A DNA stretch of 7,494 nucleotides from Methylococcaceae bacterium. GTDB lineage: Bacteria; Pseudomonadota; Gammaproteobacteria; Methylococcales; Methylomonadaceae. Where the stretch lies: positions 1 to 7,494 of the forward strand of contig WTBX01000130.1 of the NCBI GenBank assembly GCA_013138855.1, read 5' to 3'. Shown one piece after another: positions 1 to 5,673 of this stretch. The position numbers and the translations under genes are program-made. Position 1 is the stretch's first letter. The number at the start of each line of letters is the position of its first letter. The notes beneath the pieces were generated by a model. The model saw only the letters and a program-made list of their open reading frames with translations, ran no database searches and was not told where the DNA came from.

Positions 1-716
1 CGACGAAATATTTTCGGATAATCACGCTGAATATCAACACTGCCTTTTTGAAAAGTGGGCGGATCACATATTAATAAATCAAACTCACCCCGTTTTTTTA
101 AACGTCCAAATGATTTGAAAATATTAAGTTTTTCAAAACTCACGCCCTCTAATGAATGTTGATTTAAGCGGTGGTTTTCTCGCCCTACATTCAGAGCCGC
201 ACTACTCATATCAACATTTAACACCGATTTGGCATTACCTGCAATCGCAGCAACAGAAAAGCCACAAGTGTAGGAAAATAAATTAAGCACGCGCTTATCT
301 TTACTGTGTTGTTGCACCCATTCGCGACCGTTTGCCATATCCAGAAACAAACCTGTATTTTTGGATTTACCTAAACTAAGTTGAAACTGTAAATTATTTT
401 CCCTAATGTTGAGTTGCTGAATCGTCTCGCCATCAATAATATCAATCTCACCTAAACGTTGATAACGATGTTGAAGCTGTACGCTTTTACACGCGGGTAA
501 CTGTGTGATTAGGGTGTTGGCAAGTTGCTTTATCTCGCTATCCATTTCAGGCTCAAATAGGGTAATCAAAACAACAGGCGGCAGCCAATCTATAGTGACA
601 TGATGCAAGCCTTTATAAGCATGACCGCGCCCATGAAATAATCGCTGTGCTTGTTTAAGTGCTTCGGGACTTTTAGGAATATTCAGGTATTTAGGTAATT
701 GCGCTAAGGTTGACAC
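1..716 (-). CDS. Class I SAM-dependent methyltransferase, RlmI/RlmKL-like (partial, C-terminus off the window)
   Basis: The minus strand is open for 238 codons and runs off the left edge. After a basic N-terminal stretch comes LFHGRGHAYKGLHH (from about residue 26), then IDWLPPVVLITLF. The SAM-binding region reads LNLFSYTCGFSVAAIAGNAKSVLNVDMS, and the substrate/catalytic motif DPPTFQKGS lies at about positions 40-65. These match the COG1092 / Methyltrans_SAM family, which contains the 23S rRNA methyltransferases RlmI and the RlmK half of RlmKL. The exact target base cannot be told from this fragment. An in-frame stop at 731-729 leaves GTG at 716 as the best start (MSTLAQLPKYL); a weak purine tract GAGAA (730-726) lies 9 nt upstream of it. 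The gene is divergent from gyrB. I am sure of the family and unsure of the substrate. Confidence 0.85.
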   Translation of the reverse strand, partial: MSTLAQLPKYLNIPKSPEALKQAQRLFHGRGHAYKGLHHVTIDWLPPVVLITLFEPEMDSEIKQLANTLITQLPACKSVQLQHRYQRLGEIDIIDGETIQQLNIRENNLQFQLSLGKSKNTGLFLDMANGREWVQQHSKDKRVLNLFSYTCGFSVAAIAGNAKSVLNVDMSSAALNVGRENHRLNQHSLEGVSFEKLNIFKSFGRLKKRGEFDLLICDPPTFQKGSVDIQRDYPKIFR

Positions 717-752
717 AGAAGGAGGTTCTCAATAAATAAGGAAATGATGCTA

Positions 753-768
753 TGTTTCGCGTGAAATG
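753..768. promoter_or_regulatory. Degenerate parS-like site
   Basis: TGTTTCGCGTGAAATG differs from the parS sequence TGTTTCACGTGAAACA at three positions (7, 15 and 16). The core TTTC-CGTGAAA is kept. It sits just upstream of the methyltransferase start and could be a weak ParB site or a decayed copy. On its own it would be unconvincing; its position near two perfect sites raises its value. Confidence 0.4.
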
Positions 769-779
769 TTTTGATATAC

Positions 780-908
780 GGAGGCGCGACTTTTAGTCGC
801 GCACGAAGTTTCATGCATGAATTTTAAAACAATCTTATTTTAATCTATCTAATTTATAGGTTTTGAAGATGTCTTTAGGTCTCGTGCGCGACTAAAAGTC
901 GCGACTCC
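780..908. repeat. MITE-like 129-bp inverted-repeat element with 27-bp termini
   Basis: The left end (780-806) and the reverse complement of the right end (882-908) agree at 26 of 27 bases; they differ only at base 5 (G versus T). Each terminus is itself a palindrome with core CGCGACTTTTAGTCGCG, so each end can fold alone and the two can also pair with each other. The roughly 75 bp between them are AT-rich and have no coding capacity. This is the architecture of a non-autonomous miniature transposable or REP/BIME-like element. No clear target-site duplication is visible. A shorter-core relative lies at 4511-4614. Confidence 0.75.
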
Positions 909-987
909 ATATTCCTGATTTTATCAGCGTTTACATGACTAAAGTTGCATTTCCTCTACTAAATTATTCAATAACTATTTAGCTGAA

Positions 988-1003
988 TGTTTCATGTAGA
1001 ACA
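988..1003. promoter_or_regulatory. Degenerate parS-like site
   Basis: TGTTTCATGTAGAACA retains the outer arms of the extended parS palindrome (AATGTT...AACATT) but differs from TGTTTCACGTGAAACA at positions 8, 11 and 12. Read on the other strand it is TGTTCTACATGAAACA, two changes from the common consensus TGTTNCACGTGAAACA. It may be a weak ParB site or a decayed copy. Confidence 0.45.
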
Positions 1004-1072
1004 TTAAGTTATAAACCCTTGTTAGCTTTAAATAATAAAGCTTTTTAAAGCTGCTTATCTCTGCTCATAAAA

Positions 1073-1081
1073 TGGTAAAAT
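1073..1081 (+). promoter_or_regulatory. Candidate extended -10 promoter for gyrB-lgt
   Basis: TGGTAAAAT fits an extended -10 element (TG-N-TAAAAT). No good -35 hexamer is seen 16-18 bp upstream. If used, transcription would start near 1088 and give a leader of about 140 nt containing both perfect parS sites. This is a pattern match in AT-rich DNA and is tentative. Confidence 0.3.
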
Positions 1082-1125
1082 AGGCGGCTGATTGGCATAA
1101 GGCAACATCTTCATGCTATTTACAA

Positions 1126-1145
1126 AATGTTTCACGTGAAACATT
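1126..1145. promoter_or_regulatory. parS centromere site (perfect)
   Basis: Positions 1128-1143 read TGTTTCACGTGAAACA, identical to the near-universal chromosomal parS sequence bound by ParB/Spo0J. The palindrome extends to a perfect 20 bp (AATGTT...AACATT). parS sites load the ParB clamp, which acts with ParA and SMC/MukB-type condensins in origin segregation, and they normally cluster close to oriC. parA and parB are not in this window. Confidence 0.93.
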
Positions 1146-1186
1146 AATCAATCACAGCAGATACTATTTAAAATAACGTAAACATA

Positions 1187-1206
1187 AATGTTTCACGTGA
1201 AACATT
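1187..1206. promoter_or_regulatory. parS centromere site (perfect, second copy)
   Basis: Positions 1189-1204 are an exact second copy of TGTTTCACGTGAAACA within the same 20-bp palindrome as the first. The two dyad centres are 61 bp apart, about six helical turns, so both sites would face roughly the same side of the DNA. The right edge is only 24 nt before the gyrB start codon, so bound ParB would sit next to the gyrB ribosome-binding region. Confidence 0.93.
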
Positions 1207-1230
1207 GTCAACGGAATAACTGGAAGCGAT

Positions 1231-3651
1231 ATGGCAGAGAATAACAACGAGTATGATAGTTCTAATATTAAGGTATTAAAAGGACTGGATGCAGTTAGAA
1301 AACGGCCGGGGATGTATATTGGCGATACTGATGACGGTACGGGCTTGCATCACATGGTGTTTGAGGTTGTCGATAATTCGATTGATGAAGCACTAGCAGG
1401 GTATTGTAAAGGTGTGGATGTGGTGATTCATACAAACGGTTCGGTCAGCGTGAGTGATGATGGACGTGGAATTCCTGTCGATATTCATGAAGAAGAAGGT
1501 CGCTCAGCCGCAGAAGTCATTATGACCGTGCTTCATGCAGGCGGTAAGTTTGATGATGATTCCTACAAAGTTTCAGGCGGTTTACACGGTGTCGGTGTTT
1601 CGGTTGTAAATGCCTTGTCGGAATGCATGACCTTAGAAATTCGTAAAAATGGCAAGCAGCATCAGCAAGAATATAGAATGGGAGAGCCGCAAGCTCCGTT
1701 AGCGGTTGTTGGTGACGCGCACAGCACGGGTACTAAAATTACCTTTAAACCTAGCACTGAAACCTTTGGTGATGTCGAGTTTCATTATGACATTCTCGCT
1801 AAACGTCTGCGCGAATTATCATTTTTAAATTCAGGGGTACGCATCTCTTTAAAAGATGAGCGCGTCGCCGATAAAGAAGATGTGTTTGAGTTTGAAGGCG
1901 GTATCAGTGCGTTTGTTCAGCATCTAAATAAAAACAAAACACCGTTATTTCCTGATGTATTTCATTTCACCGCAGAAAAAGAAGACGTAGTGGTTGAGGT
2001 GGCAATGCAATGGAATGATTCCTATCAAGAAAATATTTTTTGTTATACCAATAATATTCCGCAACGTGATGGCGGCTCGCATTTAGCAGGTTTTCGTGGC
2101 GCGTTGACACGCACGATTAATCAATATATCGAAACGAATGGTTTAGCGAAAAAAGAAAAGGTTTCAACGACGGGCGATGATGCGCGTGAAGGTTTGACGG
2201 CGGTATTATCAGTTAAAGTGCCTGATCCTAAATTCTCGTCACAAACTAAAGATAAACTGGTTTCATCGGAAGTTAGACCCTTAGTCGAATCGACCATGAA
2301 TGAGAAGTTGCAAGAGTTTTTACTCGAACAACCGCAAATCGCCAAAACTATCGTCAATAAAATTATTGATGCGGCAAGAGCGCGAGATGCAGCCAGAAAA
2401 GCGCGAGAAATGACGCGCCGTAAAACTACGCTGGATATTGCTGGTCTACCCGGTAAGTTAGCAGATTGTCAGGAAAAAGATCCTGCATTATCAGAAATAT
2501 TCATAGTGGAAGGGGACTCTGCGGGCGGTTCTGCTAAACAAGGCAGAGACAGACGCACGCAAGCTATTTTGCCGTTAAAAGGAAAAATTCTTAACGTCGA
2601 AAAAGCCCGCTTCGACAAAATGATTTCCTCGGAAGAAGTCGGCACCTTAATTACCGCCTTAGGTTGCGGCATTGGTAAAGACGAATACGATCCCGATAAA
2701 TTACGTTATCACCGCATTATCATCATGACCGATGCGGACGTGGATGGCTCACACATTCGCACCTTGTTACTCACGTTCTTCTACAGACAAATGCCTGAGT
2801 TGATCGAGCGCGGTTATATCTACATCGCACAACCGCCGTTATATAAGGTTAAAAAAGGTAAGCAAGAACATTATGTAAAAGATGATGCTGAACTAAATGA
2901 GTATTTAATTCAGATGGCGTTAGCTAAAGCACAATTACAAACGGATGAAGATACCCCGATAATTCAAGGTGCGGGATTAGAAAAATTAGCGCAAGAATTT
3001 ATCACGGTTACTCAAGTGGTTAAAAGTCTAAGCAATCGTTATGACGAATTGTTTTTAGATTATTTAACTTATATGCCTGCGGTAGGTCATGAGTTGTTAG
3101 GCAATCAGGTGCAGTTTTTAGCATGGGTTAAAAGCTTTGAAGACATGCTGAATGCGAATAAAGAAAGTTCGGCTGTATTTACACTGACGTTAACTTATCA
3201 GGATAGTGATGACTACCATGTCACGATCAATAAACGCTTACATGGTATTGATAAGATTTTCGTCATTAAACCGAGCTTTTTTAATAGCGGTGATTATCAA
3301 AAAATTGCCCAATATGCGACCGACACAGCAGGGCTATTTACTGAAAACTCCGTAATGAAAAGTGGCGAACGTCAACAATCGGTTAGCAACTTTAAACAAG
3401 CTTTTGAATGGATGATGCGCGAAGTTAAAAAAGGACAACATATTCAGCGTTATAAAGGACTGGGAGAAATGAATCCCGATCAGCTTTGGGAAACGACATT
3501 GGACTCTAATACTCGTCGTATGTTACAAGTTAAAATTGAAGATGCGATTGCCGCCGATGAAATTTTCACCACCTTAATGGGCGATGTCGTTGAACCGCGT
3601 CGTGATTTCATCGTTAAAAATGCCTTAGACGTTAGTAATTTGGACGTGTAA
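1231..3651 (+). CDS. gyrB: DNA gyrase subunit B
   Basis: GyrB is the ATPase subunit of the GyrA2GyrB2 type IIA topoisomerase, which introduces negative supercoils. The 806-aa length matches E. coli GyrB (804 aa). ATP-site landmarks align with a constant +3 offset: VRKRPGMYIGD (22-32), catalytic base E45, N49, D76 in DDGRGIP, K106 in AGGKF, and SGGLHGVG (115-122). QTKDKL carries the transducer-domain lysine. TOPRIM metal ligands are E427 (EGDSAGGS) and D501/D503/D505 (DADVDGSH). Wild-type-like D429 and K450 occupy the quinolone-associated positions. The long proteobacterial insertion follows at about 560-730, then the tail motif QRYKGLGEM (739-747). This insertion and length rule out ParE. The ATG is preceded by GGAAG (1222-1226), and no start lies upstream in frame before a stop at 1198-1200. 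The position of E. coli R136, linked to coumarin sensitivity, is K139. Confidence 0.98.
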   Translation: MAENNNEYDSSNIKVLKGLDAVRKRPGMYIGDTDDGTGLHHMVFEVVDNSIDEALAGYCKGVDVVIHTNGSVSVSDDGRGIPVDIHEEEGRSAAEVIMTVLHAGGKFDDDSYKVSGGLHGVGVSVVNALSECMTLEIRKNGKQHQQEYRMGEPQAPLAVVGDAHSTGTKITFKPSTETFGDVEFHYDILAKRLRELSFLNSGVRISLKDERVADKEDVFEFEGGISAFVQHLNKNKTPLFPDVFHFTAEKEDVVVEVAMQWNDSYQENIFCYTNNIPQRDGGSHLAGFRGALTRTINQYIETNGLAKKEKVSTTGDDAREGLTAVLSVKVPDPKFSSQTKDKLVSSEVRPLVESTMNEKLQEFLLEQPQIAKTIVNKIIDAARARDAARKAREMTRRKTTLDIAGLPGKLADCQEKDPALSEIFIVEGDSAGGSAKQGRDRRTQAILPLKGKILNVEKARFDKMISSEEVGTLITALGCGIGKDEYDPDKLRYHRIIIMTDADVDGSHIRTLLLTFFYRQMPELIERGYIYIAQPPLYKVKKGKQEHYVKDDAELNEYLIQMALAKAQLQTDEDTPIIQGAGLEKLAQEFITVTQVVKSLSNRYDELFLDYLTYMPAVGHELLGNQVQFLAWVKSFEDMLNANKESSAVFTLTLTYQDSDDYHVTINKRLHGIDKIFVIKPSFFNSGDYQKIAQYATDTAGLFTENSVMKSGERQQSVSNFKQAFEWMMREVKKGQHIQRYKGLGEMNPDQLWETTLDSNTRRMLQVKIEDAIAADEIFTTLMGDVVEPRRDFIVKNALDVSNLDV

Positions 3652-3653
3652 TC

Positions 3654-4436
3654 ATGTTGAGTTATCCAAATATTGACCCAGTCGCATTAGATTTAGGGGT
3701 TGTCAAAATCCACTGGTACGGCTTAATGTATCTATTAGGCTTTGCAGCTGTGTATTTTTTAGGACAATACCGCGCCAAACAACCCTATTCACCCGTTAAG
3801 CCCGAAGCCATAGAAGACTTAGTTTATTACGGCGCATTAGGGGTGATTTTAGGCGGTCGCTTTGGTTATATTTTATTTTATAACTTCGGACTATTTTTAG
3901 ATAACCCCTTAATATTATTTAAAATCTGGCAAGGCGGGATGTCGTTTCATGGCGGCATGTTAGGTGTGTTTGTAGCAATGTGGTTATTTGGCAAAAAACA
4001 CAACTGCACCATGTTGCAACTCACCGATATTATCACCCCATTAACACCGATTGGCTTAGGGCTAGGGCGCATCGGTAATTTTATTAATGGGGAATTATGG
4101 GGCAAAACCACCGATGTTTCATGGGGTATGATGTTTCCAAATGGCGGCTCGTTACCGCGTCATCCTTCACAATTATACGAAGCCTTTTTAGAAGGTTTAG
4201 TGTTATTTATTATTGTATGGATTTACACCAATAAACAACGCCCGACGATGGCTCCCACAGGTTTAATTTTATGCCTATATGGATGTTTTCGGTTTTTTGT
4301 AGAATTTTATAGATTGCCTGATTCGCATCTAGGTTATCTAGCCTTAGACTGGTTAACAATGGGGCAGATACTCTCCACTCCGATGATAATAATCGGGGCA
4401 GGGTTATTTTACTGGGCGCATAAAAGAGCCGCTTAA
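3654..4436 (+). CDS. lgt: Prolipoprotein diacylglyceryl transferase
   Basis: Lgt is the inner-membrane enzyme that transfers diacylglycerol from phosphatidylglycerol to the lipobox cysteine of prolipoproteins, the first step of lipoprotein maturation. The 260-aa protein is strongly hydrophobic with several membrane segments (for example about 22-37, 54-76, 95-112, 181-192, 202-216 and 236-255). Diagnostic motifs are IHWYGLMYLLGF (19-30), SFHGGM with H99, and the Lgt signature GRIGNFINGELWG (138-150), which holds R139, N142 and E147, equivalent to the essential R143, N146 and E151 of E. coli. HPSQLYE lies at 170-176 and the conserved RFFVEFYR near the C-terminus. The start is 2 nt after the gyrB stop, with GGA at 3642-3644 as a weak Shine-Dalgarno, so it is co-transcribed with gyrB and perhaps translationally coupled. 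Lgt is often beside thyA; a gyrB-lgt pair is less usual. Confidence 0.97.
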   Translation: MLSYPNIDPVALDLGVVKIHWYGLMYLLGFAAVYFLGQYRAKQPYSPVKPEAIEDLVYYGALGVILGGRFGYILFYNFGLFLDNPLILFKIWQGGMSFHGGMLGVFVAMWLFGKKHNCTMLQLTDIITPLTPIGLGLGRIGNFINGELWGKTTDVSWGMMFPNGGSLPRHPSQLYEAFLEGLVLFIIVWIYTNKQRPTMAPTGLILCLYGCFRFFVEFYRLPDSHLGYLALDWLTMGQILSTPMIIIGAGLFYWAHKRAA

Positions 4437-4444
4437 ATCACATC

Positions 4445-4480
4445 AAACCTCGTAGGTTTTCAAAACCTACGAGGTTTTTT
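4445..4480 (+). terminator. Rho-independent terminator of gyrB-lgt
   Basis: AAACCTCGTAGGTTTT (4445-4460) and AAAACCTACGAGGTTT (4462-4477) are perfect inverted repeats separated by one base. The stem runs directly into a T tract (4475-4480). It begins 8 nt after the lgt stop codon. Because the arms are fully symmetrical, it could also work, less well, against leftward transcription. The CCTACGAGG type of hairpin may recur elsewhere in the genome as a repeat. Confidence 0.88.
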
Positions 4481-4483
4481 ATA

Positions 4484-4499
4484 TGTTTCATGTGGAACA
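4484..4499. promoter_or_regulatory. parS-like site downstream of lgt
   Basis: TGTTTCATGTGGAACA differs from TGTTTCACGTGAAACA at positions 8 and 12. On the other strand it reads TGTTCCACATGAAACA, one change from TGTTNCACGTGAAACA. It is the best-preserved of the three imperfect copies and lies 3.3 kb from the perfect pair, just past the terminator. It could be a functional secondary ParB site. Confidence 0.55.
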
Positions 4500-4510
4500 T
4501 TTTAGATTTC

Positions 4511-4614
4511 GAAACCGCAACTTTAGTCGCGGAAGCGTTAAAGTACACTATATCCTTGCTATTAAAAATCTTGGTGGAGATTGTAAGCGTTTCCACAACT
4601 AAAGTCGCTGTTCC
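4511..4614. repeat. 104-bp inverted-repeat element, relative of the 780-908 element
   Basis: The left end (4511-4537) and the reverse complement of the right end (4588-4614) match at 21 of 27 bases. Both share the core ACTTTAGT flanked by GC-rich arms (left CGCAACTTTAGTCGCGG, right reversed GCGACTTTAGTTGTGG). The core resembles that of the 780-908 element (GCGACTTTTAGTCGC) with one T fewer. The centre is AT-rich and non-coding. It looks like an older, more diverged member of the same repeat family. Confidence 0.6.
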
Positions 4615-4631
4615 TAATTTCCCTTTTTAAC

Positions 4632-4671
4632 TTTAATCGTTCCCTCGCGCTCCTGCGTGGGAACGATTAAA
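4632..4671. repeat. Hairpin repeat with 13-bp arms
   Basis: TTTAATCGTTCCC (4632-4644) and GGGAACGATTAAA (4659-4671) are perfect inverted repeats around a 14-nt GC-rich loop. Neither side is followed by a proper T tract, so a terminator role is doubtful. From memory, the CGTTCCC...GGGAACG pattern resembles small dispersed repeats of several AT-rich gammaproteobacteria. Confidence 0.6.
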
Positions 4672-4712
4672 AAACACCCACCCGAATTAGCAGAACCTAT
4701 GTAAGTGTTCAG

Positions 4713-4791
4713 TCCCCCTCTTAAAAAAGAGGGGTTAGGGGAGATTTTATTAAATAAATCCCCCTCAATCCCCCTTTTCCAAAGGGGGAGG
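4713..4791. repeat. Paired C/G-rich hairpin repeat
   Basis: There are two adjacent hairpins: CCCCTCTT (4715-4722) with AAGAGGGG (4727-4734), and CCCCCTTT (4770-4777) with AAAGGGGG (4781-4788). The intervening GGGGAGATTTTATT...AAATCCCCC can pair with itself, so the block may fold as one long structure. This is the classic form of a dispersed intergenic repeat; translated on the minus strand it gives the meaningless string LPLWKRGIEGDLF. It lies downstream of the minus-strand gene and could stabilise or end its transcript. Confidence 0.65.
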
Positions 4792-4870
4792 TGAATACTT
4801 ACGAACCTATCGTCGACACCCTGAAAAAAGGCAAAAGGATTACGCTTAGCACGCACCGATACATGAAGTG

Positions 4871-5548
4871 TCAAGACTTGTACTCTATTCCTAAAAAATC
4901 TTGTATCTGAGTTATTTTTTTATCATAACTCAAACCATTATTAGGTAAAAAAATATCAAACAATTGCTCTTTGCTCAGAACCTTTACCTTAGATATTTTC
5001 TCAAGCAAGCACTCTAAATGTCCATCTTCCCATATCTCTGGTGGTTGACCAAAAGCACTTAAATACATTTGCGCATCTAATGGATGACAAGGCGTTAAAC
5101 TGCCAACATTGCTATCAACGAAAAGAGTATTAGGATTAATAAAACAGTACCGTGGTTCATTGAAATCTAAAAAATCAACCACCGTAATCCCCGTATTATT
5201 ATCATTATAGAAAAAATTATCTTTATCCAATATTGACGCACTATTTTCCCAAAACCCCGTTATTGGGCAAACCGTATAGAGAGCTTGCAAAACTTTTTCA
5301 GCATTAGTAAATTTTCTAGCGGGACTTTGTCGATTCATAAAATCTGATGCCATTAGTTGAAATGGCGAAAAATTTAAATTCTTTTTATGAAAATCAAGAA
5401 TATTGACAAGGCAATTGAAAGCATCATAGCCTAACAACCACTGCACATGAAGACCTATAACATTGCCATTATAATAAAGTTCCTCGCCTTCTTTAGATAA
5501 AGGACTTTTATCATTAATTCTAATGTAAACCAGGTGTCTCTCGCCCAT
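4871..5548 (-). CDS. Hypothetical protein, 225 aa, family not recognised
   Basis: This is an intact frame of 225 codons beginning at ATG 5548. I prefer this start to the TTG at 5563, because the stretch that would code TTG-AGG-A is itself the Shine-Dalgarno. I do not recognise the protein. It has no signal peptide and no membrane segment, so it is probably cytosolic. It is rich in Asn, Asp, Phe and Leu. Describable parts are an aromatic/Asn-rich middle (FFYNDNNTGITVVDFLDF), a FINPNTLFVDSN strand-like stretch, then CHPLDAQMYLSAFGQPPEIW and a helical, charged C-terminus (LLEKISKVKVLSKEQLFDIF). The early SPLSKEGEE resembles what C/T-rich hairpin repeats encode, so a repeat may have been absorbed there. 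It lies 125 nt after hcp and may be a separate unit. It is AT-richer than its neighbours, which hints at transfer. Confidence 0.65.
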   Translation of the reverse strand: MGERHLVYIRINDKSPLSKEGEELYYNGNVIGLHVQWLLGYDAFNCLVNILDFHKKNLNFSPFQLMASDFMNRQSPARKFTNAEKVLQALYTVCPITGFWENSASILDKDNFFYNDNNTGITVVDFLDFNEPRYCFINPNTLFVDSNVGSLTPCHPLDAQMYLSAFGQPPEIWEDGHLECLLEKISKVKVLSKEQLFDIFLPNNGLSYDKKITQIQDFLGIEYKS

Positions 5549-5556
5549 GAAATGTA

Positions 5557-5563
5557 TCCTCAA
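5557..5563 (-). promoter_or_regulatory. Shine-Dalgarno that fixes the start of the 225-aa gene
   Basis: Read on the minus strand, TTGAGGA ends 8 nt before ATG 5548, which is ideal spacing. This argues against the in-frame TTG at 5563, the first base of this same motif. Confidence 0.7.
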
Positions 5564-5620
5564 TATCAGTTGGTGGAAACAGTCTATATGTATCTACTTT
5601 AAATTTCAGGGTAAAACTAA

Positions 5621-5646
5621 ATGTCAGTTTTTTTAATGGCTGACAT
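5621..5646 (-). terminator. Possible weak terminator after hcp
   Basis: On the minus strand ATGTCAG pairs with CTGACAT across a 12-nt A-rich loop, followed by TTTAGTTTT. It starts 27 nt after the hcp stop. The stem is only 7 bp and GC-poor and the T tract is broken, so termination may be partial. Confidence 0.35.
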
Positions 5647-5673
5647 CTAACCTTTCACACTTGAATTCAAAAA

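Larger units (their letters stand above)
717..1230. other. Gene-free divergent intergenic region upstream of gyrB
   Basis: These 514 bp separate the methyltransferase gene (leftward) from gyrB (rightward). I see no credible coding frame. The region holds a parS-like site (753-768), a 129-bp inverted-repeat element (780-908), a second parS-like site (988-1003), a candidate gyrB promoter (about 1073-1081) and two perfect parS sites. No DnaA-box cluster (TTATCCACA-like) is visible, and neither recF nor dnaN precedes gyrB here, so the common dnaA-dnaN-recF-gyrB order is broken at this point. Confidence 0.8.
4437..4870. other. Repeat-rich intergenic patch between convergent transcription units
   Basis: These 434 bp lie between the end of lgt (plus) and the end of the 225-aa gene (minus). 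They contain the lgt terminator, a parS-like palindrome, a 104-bp inverted-repeat element and two hairpin repeat blocks. An open minus-strand frame (4614-4874, TTG start) simply translates through these repeats and is not called. The rest (about 4800-4870) shows nothing I can assign. Confidence 0.75.

Noticed and set aside
810..821. TTCATGCATGAA 12-bp palindrome inside the repeat element as another parS-like site
   Set aside because: It lacks the CACGTG-type core and the TGTT/AACA arms. Short palindromes are expected by chance in this AT-rich DNA.
774..914. Target-site duplication flanking the 780-908 element
   Set aside because: The flanks ATAC and ATAT share only a short AT-rich string, no better than chance.
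1039..1052. AGCTTTTTAAAGCT inverted repeat as a terminator or operator
   Set aside because: The 6-bp arms are AT-rich with a 2-nt centre and no T tract. It is too weak to assign a role.
909..1230. Replication origin (oriC) in the gyrB upstream region
   Set aside because: parS sites suggest origin proximity, but I see no cluster of DnaA boxes and no dnaA gene.
2121..2672. Two minus-strand open frames within gyrB
   Set aside because: They are antisense shadows of the strongly conserved gyrB coding sequence, with no recognisable protein features.
780..4791. CRISPR array
   Set aside because: The repeats are few, inverted, of unequal types and not regularly spaced, with no spacer pattern or cas gene.
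4614..4874. 86-codon open frame on the minus strand with a TTG start
   Set aside because: Most of it translates through two intergenic hairpin repeats (LPLWKRGIEGDLF, NPSFLRGG). It has a TTG start overlapping the previous stop and no ribosome-binding site.
5549..5563. TTG start giving the hypothetical protein five more residues
   Set aside because: The TTGAGGA there is a well-spaced Shine-Dalgarno for ATG 5548, so those codons are more likely untranslated.
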